The position numbers were made by a program, and so were the translations under genes. A stretch of DNA of 64,000 nucleotides. Source: ZC4RG30 sp035556135 (lineage in GTDB: Bacteria; Pseudomonadota; Gammaproteobacteria; Steroidobacterales; Steroidobacteraceae). The stretch lies in the NCBI GenBank assembly GCA_035556135.1, contig DATMFO010000003.1, positions 744,001 through 808,000 on the forward strand, written 5' to 3'. Positions 7,598-16,393 of the stretch are shown in pieces. The notes below the pieces were generated by a model. That model was given only the letters and a program-made list of their open reading frames with translations. It was not told where the DNA came from and did not search any database. How positions within the stretch are numbered: position 1 is the stretch's first letter; every line of letters starts with the position of its first letter.

Positions 7598-8893
7598 TCA
7601 ACCCGGTCTTGTCTGTCCGTTACCCCTGACGACGTACTTGTAGCTGGTCAACTGCTCGACGCCCACCGGACCGCGTGCATGGAAACGGTCGGTGGAAATG
7701 CCGATCTCCGCGCCCATGCCGAACTCGCCACCATCGGCGAACTGCGTGGACGCGTTGTGCAGCACGATGGCGCTGTCGACCTCGCGCAGGAACTTCGCGG
7801 CCGTGGCCGCATTGCCCGTGATGATGGAGTCGGTGTGCGCCGATCCGTAGGTGGCAATGTGGCGGATGGCTTCCTCCACGCCGTCGACCACGCGCACGGA
7901 GATGATGGCGTCGAGGTATTCGGTGCGCCAGTCCTGCCCGGTGGCCGGCTTCACGCGGGAGTCGGCTGACTGCGCCGCCTCGTCCCCGCGCAGTTCGCAA
8001 CCGCCCTCGGCCAGTGCTGCGAGCAGCATGGGCAGCATCTCTTTCGGCGCCGCGCGATCCACCAGCAATGTCTCGGCTGCGCCGCAGATGCCGGTGCGCC
8101 GCAGCTTGGCATTCACCACCACCTCGCGCGCCATGGTGGCATCGGCGTCGCGGTCCACGTACACATGACAGAGGCCTTCGAGGTGCCCGATGACGGGCAC
8201 GCGCGCTTCCTTCTGCACACGCTCGACGAGGCTGCGTCCGCCGCGCGGCACGATGACATTGATGTGCTGGTCGAGGCCGGCGAGCATCATTCCCACCGCA
8301 GCACGATCGGCGGTGGGCACGATCTGTATGGCCGCTTCGGGCAGCCCGGCCTGTTTCAGGCCGGCCACCAGGCAGGCGTGGATGGCCGCGCTGGAGAGCC
8401 GGCTCTCCGAACCGCCGCGCAGGATCACGGGATTGGCTGACTTCAGGCACAGCGCGCCGGCATCTGCCGTCACGTTCGGACGACTCTCGTAGATGATCCC
8501 GATCACGCCCAGCGGCACGCGCACGCGCTGGATGAGAAGGCCGTTGGGCCGCGTCCACTCCGCGCTGACACCGCCGATGGGGTCGGCCAGCGCCGCGATC
8601 TGCTCGATACCGGCCGCCATGCCCTCGATGCGCTTGTCGTTCAGCAGCAGCCGGTCGAGCATGGCTGGGGAAAGTCCGCGCGCCTTGGCGGCGCGCATGT
8701 CTTCGGCATTGGCCGCAAGGATGGCGGCGGCCTGCGCGCGAATGGCCGCCGCGGCGGCATGCAGTGCGCGGTTGCGGTCCTCACCGCTGGACAGCGCCAG
8801 TGGCGCGCGGGCGGCCGCGGCGGCACGACCGATGTCGGCCATCACCTCGTCCAGGTCGCTGCCCTTGCCTTCCACTGCCTGCATGCTGCTCAT
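7598..8893 (-). CDS. proA: Gamma-glutamyl phosphate reductase ProA
   Basis: ProA reduces glutamyl 5-phosphate with NADPH to glutamate 5-semialdehyde, the second step of proline synthesis. The 431 residues are a normal length. Visible landmarks are 'RVPLGVIGIIYESRPNVT' near residue 115, the 'KSANPVILRGGSE' segment, and 'RRTGICGAAETLL', which holds the catalytic cysteine. It overlaps the proB stop by 4 bases, the expected proB-proA coupling. Confidence 0.98.
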   Translation of the reverse strand: MSSMQAVEGKGSDLDEVMADIGRAAAAARAPLALSSGEDRNRALHAAAAAIRAQAAAILAANAEDMRAAKARGLSPAMLDRLLLNDKRIEGMAAGIEQIAALADPIGGVSAEWTRPNGLLIQRVRVPLGVIGIIYESRPNVTADAGALCLKSANPVILRGGSESRLSSAAIHACLVAGLKQAGLPEAAIQIVPTADRAAVGMMLAGLDQHINVIVPRGGRSLVERVQKEARVPVIGHLEGLCHVYVDRDADATMAREVVVNAKLRRTGICGAAETLLVDRAAPKEMLPMLLAALAEGGCELRGDEAAQSADSRVKPATGQDWRTEYLDAIISVRVVDGVEEAIRHIATYGSAHTDSIITGNAATAAKFLREVDSAIVLHNASTQFADGGEFGMGAEIGISTDRFHARGPVGVEQLTSYKYVVRGNGQTRPG

Positions 8894-10071
8894 CCGCCCA
8901 CCACTCCTGCCAGTTCCTCGGTCACCGTGCGCACCACCAGGTCGTCCCGGTGCACCACCTCGTCACGGCCGCGATATCCCACCAGCTCTTCGATATCGCG
9001 GCTCTGCCGCCCCATGATGCGCTGTACGTCGGCCGAGGAATAGGCCACCAGGCCGCGCGCGATCACCCGCCCGCCCGGCTCGGCCACATCCACGGCATCG
9101 CCGCGCTCGAACTGGCCGCTCACGGCAGTCACTCCCGCGGGCAACAGGCTGCGGCCGCGCCGCAGGGCGCCGGCCGCGCCGGCGTCGATGGTCAACACGC
9201 CGGCCGGCTTCAGCGCCCCCGCAATCCACTGCTTGCGGGCAGTGGCCGGGGTGGCGGCAGGAATGAACCAGGTGCAGCGTGCACCGGCCTCGATGCGCTT
9301 GAGCGGGTTGAGCTGGTGGCCCGAGGCGATGCACATGTGGCAGCCGGCATCCAGCGCGATGCGGGCTGCGGCAATCTTGGTGACCATGCCGCCGGAACCC
9401 ACATCGGAGGCGGAATTGCCCGCCATGGCCTCGATGCGGGCGGTGATGCCACGCACCTCGGGGAAGAACTCTGCCGCCGGGTCCAGATGCGGATCTGCGG
9501 AATAGAGCCCGTCGACGTCGGAAAGCAGCACCAGGCAGTCGGCCATGGCCATCTGCGCCACGCGCGCGGCCAGCCGGTCGTTGTCGCCATAACGCAGCTC
9601 GGCCGTGGCCACGGTGTCGTTCTCGTTGATCACGGGAATCGCGCCCAGCTCCAGCAGCGTGTTGAGCGTGGCGCGGGCATTGAGGTAGCGGCGCCGCTGC
9701 TCGCTGTCCTGCAAGGTGAGCAGCAGCTGCGCCACGGTGGTGCCCTCTTCTTCCAGCAGCTCCTTGTACGCATGCGCCAGGCGGATCTGGCCCACGGCGG
9801 CGGCGGCCTGTTTCTGCTCCAGCGCCAGCGCACCCTTGGGCAGGCCGAGCTGCCGGCGTCCCAAAGCCACGGCTCCGGAGGACACCACGATCACCTGCTG
9901 ACCGCGCCGGCGCATGCGCCTCAGGTCCTGCACCAGCGCCTCCAGCCAGCTGCGGTTGAGCCGACCGCTGACCTGGTCAACCAGCAGCGCCGAGCCAACC
10001 TTGACCACGACCCGGCGTGCCTCGGTGAGCAGCGAGGGGCTGGCGGAACGGCTTGGACTGCGCTTGTACAT
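8890..10071 (-). CDS. proB: Glutamate 5-kinase ProB
   Basis: ProB phosphorylates glutamate, the first and feedback-controlled step of proline synthesis. The 393-residue protein has the amino acid kinase domain ('VVVKVGSALL', 'VVSSGAVALG', 'PVINENDTV', 'LLSDVDGLY') over about residues 18-270. A C-terminal PUA domain ends with 'VHRDDLVV'. There is an extra Ser/Arg-rich stretch of about 17 residues before the kinase core. The ATG at 10071 has no purine-rich ribosome site. A good -10 box (TATAGT, 10088 to 10083 on the minus strand) lies only 11 bases upstream, so the message may start almost at the ATG. Confidence 0.98.
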   Translation of the reverse strand: MYKRSPSRSASPSLLTEARRVVVKVGSALLVDQVSGRLNRSWLEALVQDLRRMRRRGQQVIVVSSGAVALGRRQLGLPKGALALEQKQAAAAVGQIRLAHAYKELLEEEGTTVAQLLLTLQDSEQRRRYLNARATLNTLLELGAIPVINENDTVATAELRYGDNDRLAARVAQMAMADCLVLLSDVDGLYSADPHLDPAAEFFPEVRGITARIEAMAGNSASDVGSGGMVTKIAAARIALDAGCHMCIASGHQLNPLKRIEAGARCTWFIPAATPATARKQWIAGALKPAGVLTIDAGAAGALRRGRSLLPAGVTAVSGQFERGDAVDVAEPGGRVIARGLVAYSSADVQRIMGRQSRDIEELVGYRGRDEVVHRDDLVVRTVTEELAGVVGG

Positions 10072-10082
10072 GGGGCGGATGA

Positions 10083-10088
10083 ACTATA
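10083..10088 (-). promoter_or_regulatory. Candidate -10 box of proB
   Basis: TATAGT on the minus strand differs from the sigma70 consensus at one base. With a start point about 7 bases further on, the leader before the proB ATG (10071) would be about 5 bases. No convincing -35 hexamer is seen 16-18 bases upstream, so the promoter may be weak or activator-dependent. Confidence 0.35.
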
Positions 10089-10103
10089 GCAGCGCTTTTC
10101 GCG

Positions 10104-10132
10104 TTGCCCGCCGTGTTGGCTGGACCTAATAT
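10104..10132 (+). promoter_or_regulatory. Candidate sigma70 promoter of the acidic protein gene
   Basis: TTGCCC (10104-10109) and TAATAT (10127-10132) are separated by exactly 17 bases. The predicted start point near 10139 leaves a leader of about 37 bases before the GTG at 10176. The box position argues against any translation start upstream of it. Confidence 0.5.
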
Positions 10133-10175
10133 TCTTTCTTTCCCCAGCCAGCCTCAAGTGCATCCGGGAGCGACA

Positions 10176-10523
10176 GTGGGCAGAGATTACGAACCCGTCA
10201 AAGGCCAGTGGTACGAGAACGTGGAGGAGGACGAGACCTTCCGCGTGCTGTCCGTGGACGAGGACGCCGAACTGGTGGAGATCGAATACCTGGATGGAGA
10301 CATCGAGGAAATGGACCTCGACGCCTGGCACGAAATGGACCTTGAGCGCATCGAGGAACCCGAGGGCTGGGCGGGCGGCGACGACGAAGACGACGACGAT
10401 GATGACGACGACGAGGACGAGGAAGACCTCGACGACGAAGACGACGACTGGGATGAAGACGACGACGAAGACGACGAGGACGACGACTGGGAAGAGGAAG
10501 AAGACGACAGCGACCGCTACTGA
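10176..10523 (+). CDS. DUF6763-like protein with poly-acidic C-terminal half
   Basis: The 115-residue protein has a compact N-terminal part of about 55 residues. It begins like DUF6763 proteins: 'VKGQWY', then alternating strands with 'VLSVDEDAELVEIEYLDGDIEEMDLDAW'-type positions. This is followed by about 55 residues that are almost all Asp and Glu with a few Trp. The fold of the first half looks like a small beta-barrel; no function is known. The GTG at 10176 is chosen because GGGAG (10166-10170) sits 5 bases before it, a promoter fits upstream, and homologous proteins start close to the 'GQWY' motif. The acidic tail makes the protein extremely negative at neutral pH. Confidence 0.75.
   Translation: MGRDYEPVKGQWYENVEEDETFRVLSVDEDAELVEIEYLDGDIEEMDLDAWHEMDLERIEEPEGWAGGDDEDDDDDDDDEDEEDLDDEDDDWDEDDDEDDEDDDWEEEEDDSDRY
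10378..10518 (+). repeat. GAC/GAA/GAT triplet-rich tract inside the acidic protein gene
   Basis: About 140 bases are built mainly from GAC, GAA, GAG and GAT codons in one frame, encoding runs of Asp and Glu. This is an imperfect triplet repeat, prone to slippage, so its length may differ between strains while the reading frame is kept. Confidence 0.7.
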
Positions 10524-10616
10524 GGTGCTCGCCACCGCCGCAGGGACCCATTCTCAGGGACTCCCCGATTTGCCCTGCGGCCGGTCACAAGTCACAGATT
10601 CTGCTTGATTTTCGGG

Positions 10617-10645
10617 TTCAATTCGCCGCCCGGAATCCGTATAGT
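10617..10645 (+). promoter_or_regulatory. Candidate sigma70 promoter of the desaturase gene
   Basis: TTCAAT (10617-10622) and TATAGT (10640-10645) are 17 bases apart. The predicted start near 10652 gives a leader of about 39 bases, with GAGG just before the ATG at 10691. The -35 box is a poor match, so the call is moderate. Confidence 0.42.
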
Positions 10646-10690
10646 TTGCGCCCGCAACTCCCGGATTAAGTCATCTCCCGAGGTTCCTTG

Positions 10691-11629
<939 letters not shown>

Positions 11630-11744
11630 GGCACAGCCCTTACGGGCCGCCCGGCACCGGGGCAGCCCTCGCCGGGGCTGGCTTGCATCAGCGGCGGCGC
11701 CCCCGCATCCTTCACAAGGACAGGGGGGATTCATTTCCAGGATC

Positions 11745-13034
11745 ATGAATTCGACGACCAAGCCGACGATCATTCCCGAGGCCATCATCGAGCCGACGGC
11801 CGGCTCCGCAGGCCTGCTCACCCGCATGGCGCGCAGCGCACTGCTCAAGCGCCTCGCCCTGCTGCAGGACGGCCAGCTGACCATCCAGGACGGGGCGGAA
11901 ACACTGCGCTTCGGCGCCCGCACCGAGCGCTCGGGGCTCGCGGCCACGATCACCGTGCGTTCGCCGGAATTCTGGTCGCTGGCGGCCTTCGGCGGCACGG
12001 TGGGTGCAGGCGAGGCCTACATCCATGGCCACTGGCGCTGCGACGACCTCACGGCGCTGGTGCGCATCATGGTGCTCAACCGGCACGTGATGACGGAGAT
12101 GGAGTCGGGACTGGCCGCGCGCGGCGCCGCGCTGCTGCGCCGGCTGCTGCACTGGGCCAACCGCAACAACAAGAGCGGCAGCGCCCGCAACATCGCCGCC
12201 CACTACGACCTGGGCAACAACCTCTACGAGCTGATGCTCGACGAGACCATGGCCTATTCCTGCGGCATCTTCCTCACCGAGGAGGCCACGCTGCAGGAAT
12301 CCTCGCTGGCCAAGTTCGACGCCGTGTGCCGCAAGCTGGCGCTCACGCCGGGCGACCACCTGGTGGAGATCGGCACCGGCTGGGGGGGCCTCGCCATCCA
12401 CGCGGCCGGGCGTTATGGCTGCCGCGTCACCACCACCACCATCTCGCGTGAACAGCACGACTTTGCCAAGGCAAAGATCGCGAGACTGGGCCTCGCTGAT
12501 CGCATCACGCTGCTGCTGCAGGACTACCGCGACCTCAGCGGCCAGTTCGACAAGCTGGTTTCGATCGAGATGATCGAGGCGGTCGGCGCGCGTTACCTCG
12601 ACACCTATTTCCGCAAGTGTTCCTCGCTGCTGAAGCCCACCGGCGCCATGCTGCTGCAGGCCATCACGCTGCAGGACCAGTACTATGCGCGGGCGCTGAA
12701 GTCCGTCGACTACATCCAGCGATTCGTGTTCCCCGGCAGCTTCATTCCCTCGGTGGAGGCCATCACCACCTCGGTGGCCCGCGTCACCGACATGAAGCTG
12801 TTCAACCTCGAGGACATCGGTCCGCATTACGCGCCCACGCTCAGGCTGTGGCGCGAGCGTTTCTTCGCCAACCTGCAGCGCGTGAAAGAGCTCGGTTACC
12901 CGGACAGCTTCGTGCGCCTGTGGGAGTTCTACCTGTGCTACTGCGAGGGTGGCTTCGCCGAGCGGCAGCTGGGCGACGTGCAGATGCTGCTGACCAAGCC
13001 GGACTGCCGGCGCGCGGCCATCGCCGCGGCCTGA
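11745..13034 (+). CDS. cfa: Cyclopropane-fatty-acyl-phospholipid synthase family methyltransferase
   Basis: The 429-residue protein belongs to the Cfa/CMAS family, which adds a methylene group from S-adenosylmethionine to double bonds of membrane phospholipids. An N-terminal domain (about 1-130) resembles the lipid-binding part of Cfa. The methyltransferase domain carries the SAM-binding 'VEIGTGWGGLAIHAA', the preceding 'AHYDLGNNLYELMLD' substrate region, and 'ISREQHDFAK'. The length is somewhat more than E. coli Cfa (382). Other lipid methyltransferases of the family cannot be excluded. The gene sits between the desaturase and an FAD oxidoreductase, so desaturation then modification of the same lipids is a natural pairing. 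Confidence 0.9.
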   Translation: MNSTTKPTIIPEAIIEPTAGSAGLLTRMARSALLKRLALLQDGQLTIQDGAETLRFGARTERSGLAATITVRSPEFWSLAAFGGTVGAGEAYIHGHWRCDDLTALVRIMVLNRHVMTEMESGLAARGAALLRRLLHWANRNNKSGSARNIAAHYDLGNNLYELMLDETMAYSCGIFLTEEATLQESSLAKFDAVCRKLALTPGDHLVEIGTGWGGLAIHAAGRYGCRVTTTTISREQHDFAKAKIARLGLADRITLLLQDYRDLSGQFDKLVSIEMIEAVGARYLDTYFRKCSSLLKPTGAMLLQAITLQDQYYARALKSVDYIQRFVFPGSFIPSVEAITTSVARVTDMKLFNLEDIGPHYAPTLRLWRERFFANLQRVKELGYPDSFVRLWEFYLCYCEGGFAERQLGDVQMLLTKPDCRRAAIAAA

Positions 13035-13035
13035 G

Positions 13036-14436
13036 TTGGACCTCCCCGCCAGGCTGCGCGAACTCGTCGGCACCGCAGCGGTGCTCACCGGTCCCGATGA
13101 GCTCGCCCCCTGCCTGACCGATCACCGCGGCCTGTACCGCGGCGCTGCCGCGGCCATGGTGCTGCCCGGCAGCACGGAACAGGTGGCGCAGGTGCTCGCC
13201 TTCTGCCATGCGCACCGGGTGCCGGTGGTGCCCCAGGGCGGCAATACCGGCTACTGCGGCGGCGCCACGCCAGATGCCAGCGGCCGCGCCGTGCTGCTGG
13301 CCATGCGGAGGATGAACCGCATCCGCCACGTGGATGCGGCGAATTTCTCGCTGGTGGCCGAAGCCGGCTGCACGCTGGCTGCGGTGCAGGATGCGGCCGC
13401 AGCGGCCGGGCGCCTGTTCCCGCTGAGCCTGGGCTCGGAGGGCAGCTGCCAGATCGGCGGCAATCTCGCCACCAATGCCGGCGGCACTGCCGTATTGCGC
13501 TATGGCACGGCACGCGATCTCACGCTGGGCATCGAGTGCGTCCTGGCTGATGGCAGCGTGATCGCGCAGCTCTCGCCCCTGCGCAAGAACAACACCGGCT
13601 ACGACCTGAAGAACCTCCTGATCGGCAGCGAGGGAACACTGGGCGTGATCACCGCGGCCTGCCTGAAGCTGTTCCCGCAGCCACACCTGCACGCCACGGC
13701 CTGGGTGGGCATCCCCTCGCCCGCCGCGGCCGTCGAGCTGCTGGCCCGCCTGCGCGCCGCCACCGGCGATGCCCTCGCCACACTCGAGCTGGTGCCGGAA
13801 GTGGCGCTGGAGCTGGTGCTGCGCCATGTACCCGCCGCACGCCACCCGGGAATCAGCGACTCGCCCTGGCATCTGCTGGTGGAAGTGCCCGACACCGGAC
13901 GCGGCGACGCCGAGGCGGCACTGACCACTGCCCTGCAGCAGGCCAGCGAGGTGGGCCTTGTCACGGACGCGGCCATCGCCCTGAACGCGGCGCAGAGGGA
14001 GGATTTCTGGCAACTTCGTGAGTCGGTGCCCGAGGCACAGCGTCGCGCCGGTGGCAGCCTCAAGCACGATGTCGCAGTACCCGTGGCCTCGATCCCGTCA
14101 TTCATCGAGGCGGGAGCGCAGCTGTGCGCGCGCATGGCGCCGGAGGGCTACCTGGTGGCCTATGGCCATGCCGGCGATGGCAACCTGCACTTCAATCTCA
14201 ACCAGCGCGAGGGCGCCGACAAGGCGGCCTTCCTCGCGCGCGAGGCGCCCCTGCGGCGCGCCGTACATGACCTGGTAGCCAGCTACGGCGGCACCTTCAG
14301 CGCCGAGCATGGCATCGGCCAGCTGAAGGTGGACGAGCTGCGCCGCTACGCCTCACCCGCCGGGCTCGCCGCGATGCACCGGATCAAGCAGGCGCTTGAT
14401 CCGCATCACATCCTCAATCCCGGCAAGGTGCTGTAG
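13036..14436 (+). CDS. FAD-linked D-2-hydroxyacid dehydrogenase/oxidase (GlcD/D2HGDH type)
   Basis: The 466-residue protein has the PCMH-type FAD-binding domain ('VVPQGGNTGYCGGA', 'GGNLATNAGG', 'IGSEGTLGVIT') followed by the FAD-oxidase C-terminal domain with 'YGHAGDGNLHFN' and 'FSAEHGIGQLK'. This places it among D-lactate, glycolate (GlcD) and D-2-hydroxyglutarate dehydrogenases; the exact substrate cannot be told. It begins with TTG, one base after the cfa stop, and no better start is near, so expression probably depends on coupling to cfa. Electrons would pass from FAD to quinone or an electron-transfer protein. Confidence 0.88.
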   Translation: MDLPARLRELVGTAAVLTGPDELAPCLTDHRGLYRGAAAAMVLPGSTEQVAQVLAFCHAHRVPVVPQGGNTGYCGGATPDASGRAVLLAMRRMNRIRHVDAANFSLVAEAGCTLAAVQDAAAAAGRLFPLSLGSEGSCQIGGNLATNAGGTAVLRYGTARDLTLGIECVLADGSVIAQLSPLRKNNTGYDLKNLLIGSEGTLGVITAACLKLFPQPHLHATAWVGIPSPAAAVELLARLRAATGDALATLELVPEVALELVLRHVPAARHPGISDSPWHLLVEVPDTGRGDAEAALTTALQQASEVGLVTDAAIALNAAQREDFWQLRESVPEAQRRAGGSLKHDVAVPVASIPSFIEAGAQLCARMAPEGYLVAYGHAGDGNLHFNLNQREGADKAAFLAREAPLRRAVHDLVASYGGTFSAEHGIGQLKVDELRRYASPAGLAAMHRIKQALDPHHILNPGKVL

Positions 14437-14442
14437 CCGGCC

Positions 14443-16377
14443 TCAGTTGGCGCGCGTGCGCAGGAAGGTGACCGGGGAGCCGATGGGCACTCCGTTCAGC
14501 CCGCCCTGCACGACCAGCTCGTCGGGATTGCCCGTCGTGATCTGGAAGGTATTGGGCGAAGGCGGCCGGCCATCGAGCGCGCCCTGCGCACCGGGGAACT
14601 TGCCAAGCCAGCCAGGCGGCAGTGCGGTGCTGTTCAGGCCCGGTGTGTCGAAGGTGGCAAAGCCCGTGGCAAAGCCCGCACCGGTGGTCATGCAGCCGGT
14701 GGAACCGCCGCGACGCGTGTAATAGCCGGATGGGGCCGTGCCATCGTCGAAAACGAAGCAGCCATCCTGCAGGTTCACCGGGCCGTTCACCCCGAAGTGG
14801 ATGCCAGTGGTGTCATCGAAGTTGAAGATCCACGACCGGCGGTGATCGGGCGAGATCCAGGCGCCGGTCATCTGGCCGGCCACGCTCTTCGGCTCGATCA
14901 TCGTCCAGGCCACGGGCGTGGATACTGCGGGACTGCCAAGCATCGAGTTGAAAGTGATGGTCAGCGTGCTGTCGGGAGCCGCCGTCTTCTGCGCACCCAC
15001 CGTCACGGTGAGCGGCGGCGTCGCCGCTGCGCCACTGTAGCCAATGGCGCTGGAGAACGACAGGCCACCCGAATTGCCGTTGGTGTCGATGATGTTGGTG
15101 ATGGTCAGCTGCCCGGTGCCGGAATTGAAGGAGTAGAAACCCTGCTCCACGCCGGTCGCCCCGCCGGTGCTGCTGTGATTGGCATAGAGGAACGTGCCTT
15201 CGGGGAAGAAGGTCAGGTAGCGCCGGTTGTTGATGGCATTGTTGGCATCCCGCTGCAGCTGCATGTAGGTACCAGCCAGCTGCGTCGCAGGGTTGTTCCG
15301 GCAGCGCACCGCAATCCCGCCGGGCTGGAATGTGCCCGCCGCGACCGGGTTGGTGAGCCAGAGGGCGGTGCCGTGGTTGGTGGGACCGGTGCCGCTGGTG
15401 ACGCGCGCCAGGCAGGTCTGGCCCTGCGGCTGCGACACCACTACGACGTCGTATACTGCCAGCGCATTGCTGGCCAGACCAGTCCACAGCGTCACGGCCG
15501 ATGCACTGAAGGCGGCAATGTTGATATCGGGCGCGCCCGGCACGGCGGCGCCGGTCCCGATGTCGCGCAGGCCCAGCGTGACGCCTCCCGCACCCATTGG
15601 TGAAGCGGCCACCGAAGGCAGCGTGCTGTACTGGACATTGCCCGTGACCGTGAAGGCGCAGGAAGTCAGCGCCACGTTCGTCACATTGGCTGCTGGCGGC
15701 ACGGTGGACTCACCGGCCTCGTTGGTGCCATTGGTCACGGCGCAGTTGTTCACCGTGCCATCGGGCGAGGTGTAGGTGGCGGTGATGCGCCAGGTCAGGA
15801 TGGGCAGGCTGGTGCGGCTGTCGAACACCGCATCGGGGAACGCGAACGAGGTCTGCCCGAAGAGCGGCAACTCCCGCACACCCTCCTCCGTCGTGAGGAT
15901 CACCTTGGCGGTCTCGATGGCAGCCACCGCGGGCGCGACCGTGCCGCCAATTGAATAGCGCTGCACGGCCGGATCGTTCGTGCAGCTCACGGTGATCGCA
16001 GCGAGCTGCGCAGCGGCCGTGCCGGAGCCATTCTGCACCGTGCACACCTTGGCGTACGGCTGCTGGGCCACCGTGATCTCGTAGGTGGAACCCACCGGGA
16101 TCGAGCCGAAGGTGAAGGGCGAACTCACCGCGCCGGCCGCACCGAAGAAATCACGCTCGGTGGTGGTGACGCCCGCGGCGTTCTGCACCACGCTGCGCAA
16201 TACCACCGGACGTCGCGTACCCAGTCCCGACACCGTGCCCTGCAACACCACGGTGGGCGTGGGGATGTCGGTATAGGGCTCGGTCCTGACATCCTTGATG
16301 GAGTCGCAGCCAGACAGCGCGAGGATGCCCAGTACGGACGCCACAGGCAGTCCGCTTTTGCTGATCTTGGAAATCAT
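14443..16377 (-). CDS. Large predicted outer-membrane lipoprotein, unknown function
   Basis: A 644-residue exported protein with a lipobox 'LSGC' at about residues 21-24, so it should be lipidated; the residue after Cys is Asp, which in E. coli would keep it in the inner membrane, but this rule is not universal. The mature protein is rich in Thr, Ser, Gly, Ala and Val with few charges. Repeated small beta-sheet-like units contain paired cysteines ('KVCTVQNGSG', 'ITVSCTND', 'NCAVTNG', 'TSCAFTVTG'), typical of surface or adhesin-like beta-sandwich modules. The last 250 residues ('YLTFFPEGTFLYAN', 'SWIFNFDD') resemble a separate globular domain. It follows the TonB receptor gene by 16 bases on the same strand, so it is probably a partner of that receptor. 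Confidence 0.72.
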   Translation of the reverse strand: MISKISKSGLPVASVLGILALSGCDSIKDVRTEPYTDIPTPTVVLQGTVSGLGTRRPVVLRSVVQNAAGVTTTERDFFGAAGAVSSPFTFGSIPVGSTYEITVAQQPYAKVCTVQNGSGTAAAQLAAITVSCTNDPAVQRYSIGGTVAPAVAAIETAKVILTTEEGVRELPLFGQTSFAFPDAVFDSRTSLPILTWRITATYTSPDGTVNNCAVTNGTNEAGESTVPPAANVTNVALTSCAFTVTGNVQYSTLPSVAASPMGAGGVTLGLRDIGTGAAVPGAPDINIAAFSASAVTLWTGLASNALAVYDVVVVSQPQGQTCLARVTSGTGPTNHGTALWLTNPVAAGTFQPGGIAVRCRNNPATQLAGTYMQLQRDANNAINNRRYLTFFPEGTFLYANHSSTGGATGVEQGFYSFNSGTGQLTITNIIDTNGNSGGLSFSSAIGYSGAAATPPLTVTVGAQKTAAPDSTLTITFNSMLGSPAVSTPVAWTMIEPKSVAGQMTGAWISPDHRRSWIFNFDDTTGIHFGVNGPVNLQDGCFVFDDGTAPSGYYTRRGGSTGCMTTGAGFATGFATFDTPGLNSTALPPGWLGKFPGAQGALDGRPPSPNTFQITTGNPDELVVQGGLNGVPIGSPVTFLRTRAN

Positions 16378-16393
16378 GAATCCCCCAAATCCT

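Noticed and set aside
10378..10518. Triplet-rich tract as tandem repeat element or CRISPR
   Set aside because: No constant-length repeat with spacers; it is coding sequence for Asp/Glu.
11663..11680. Hairpin CAGCCC...GGGCTG as terminator after the desaturase
   Set aside because: Stem of only 6 bp and no T-run.
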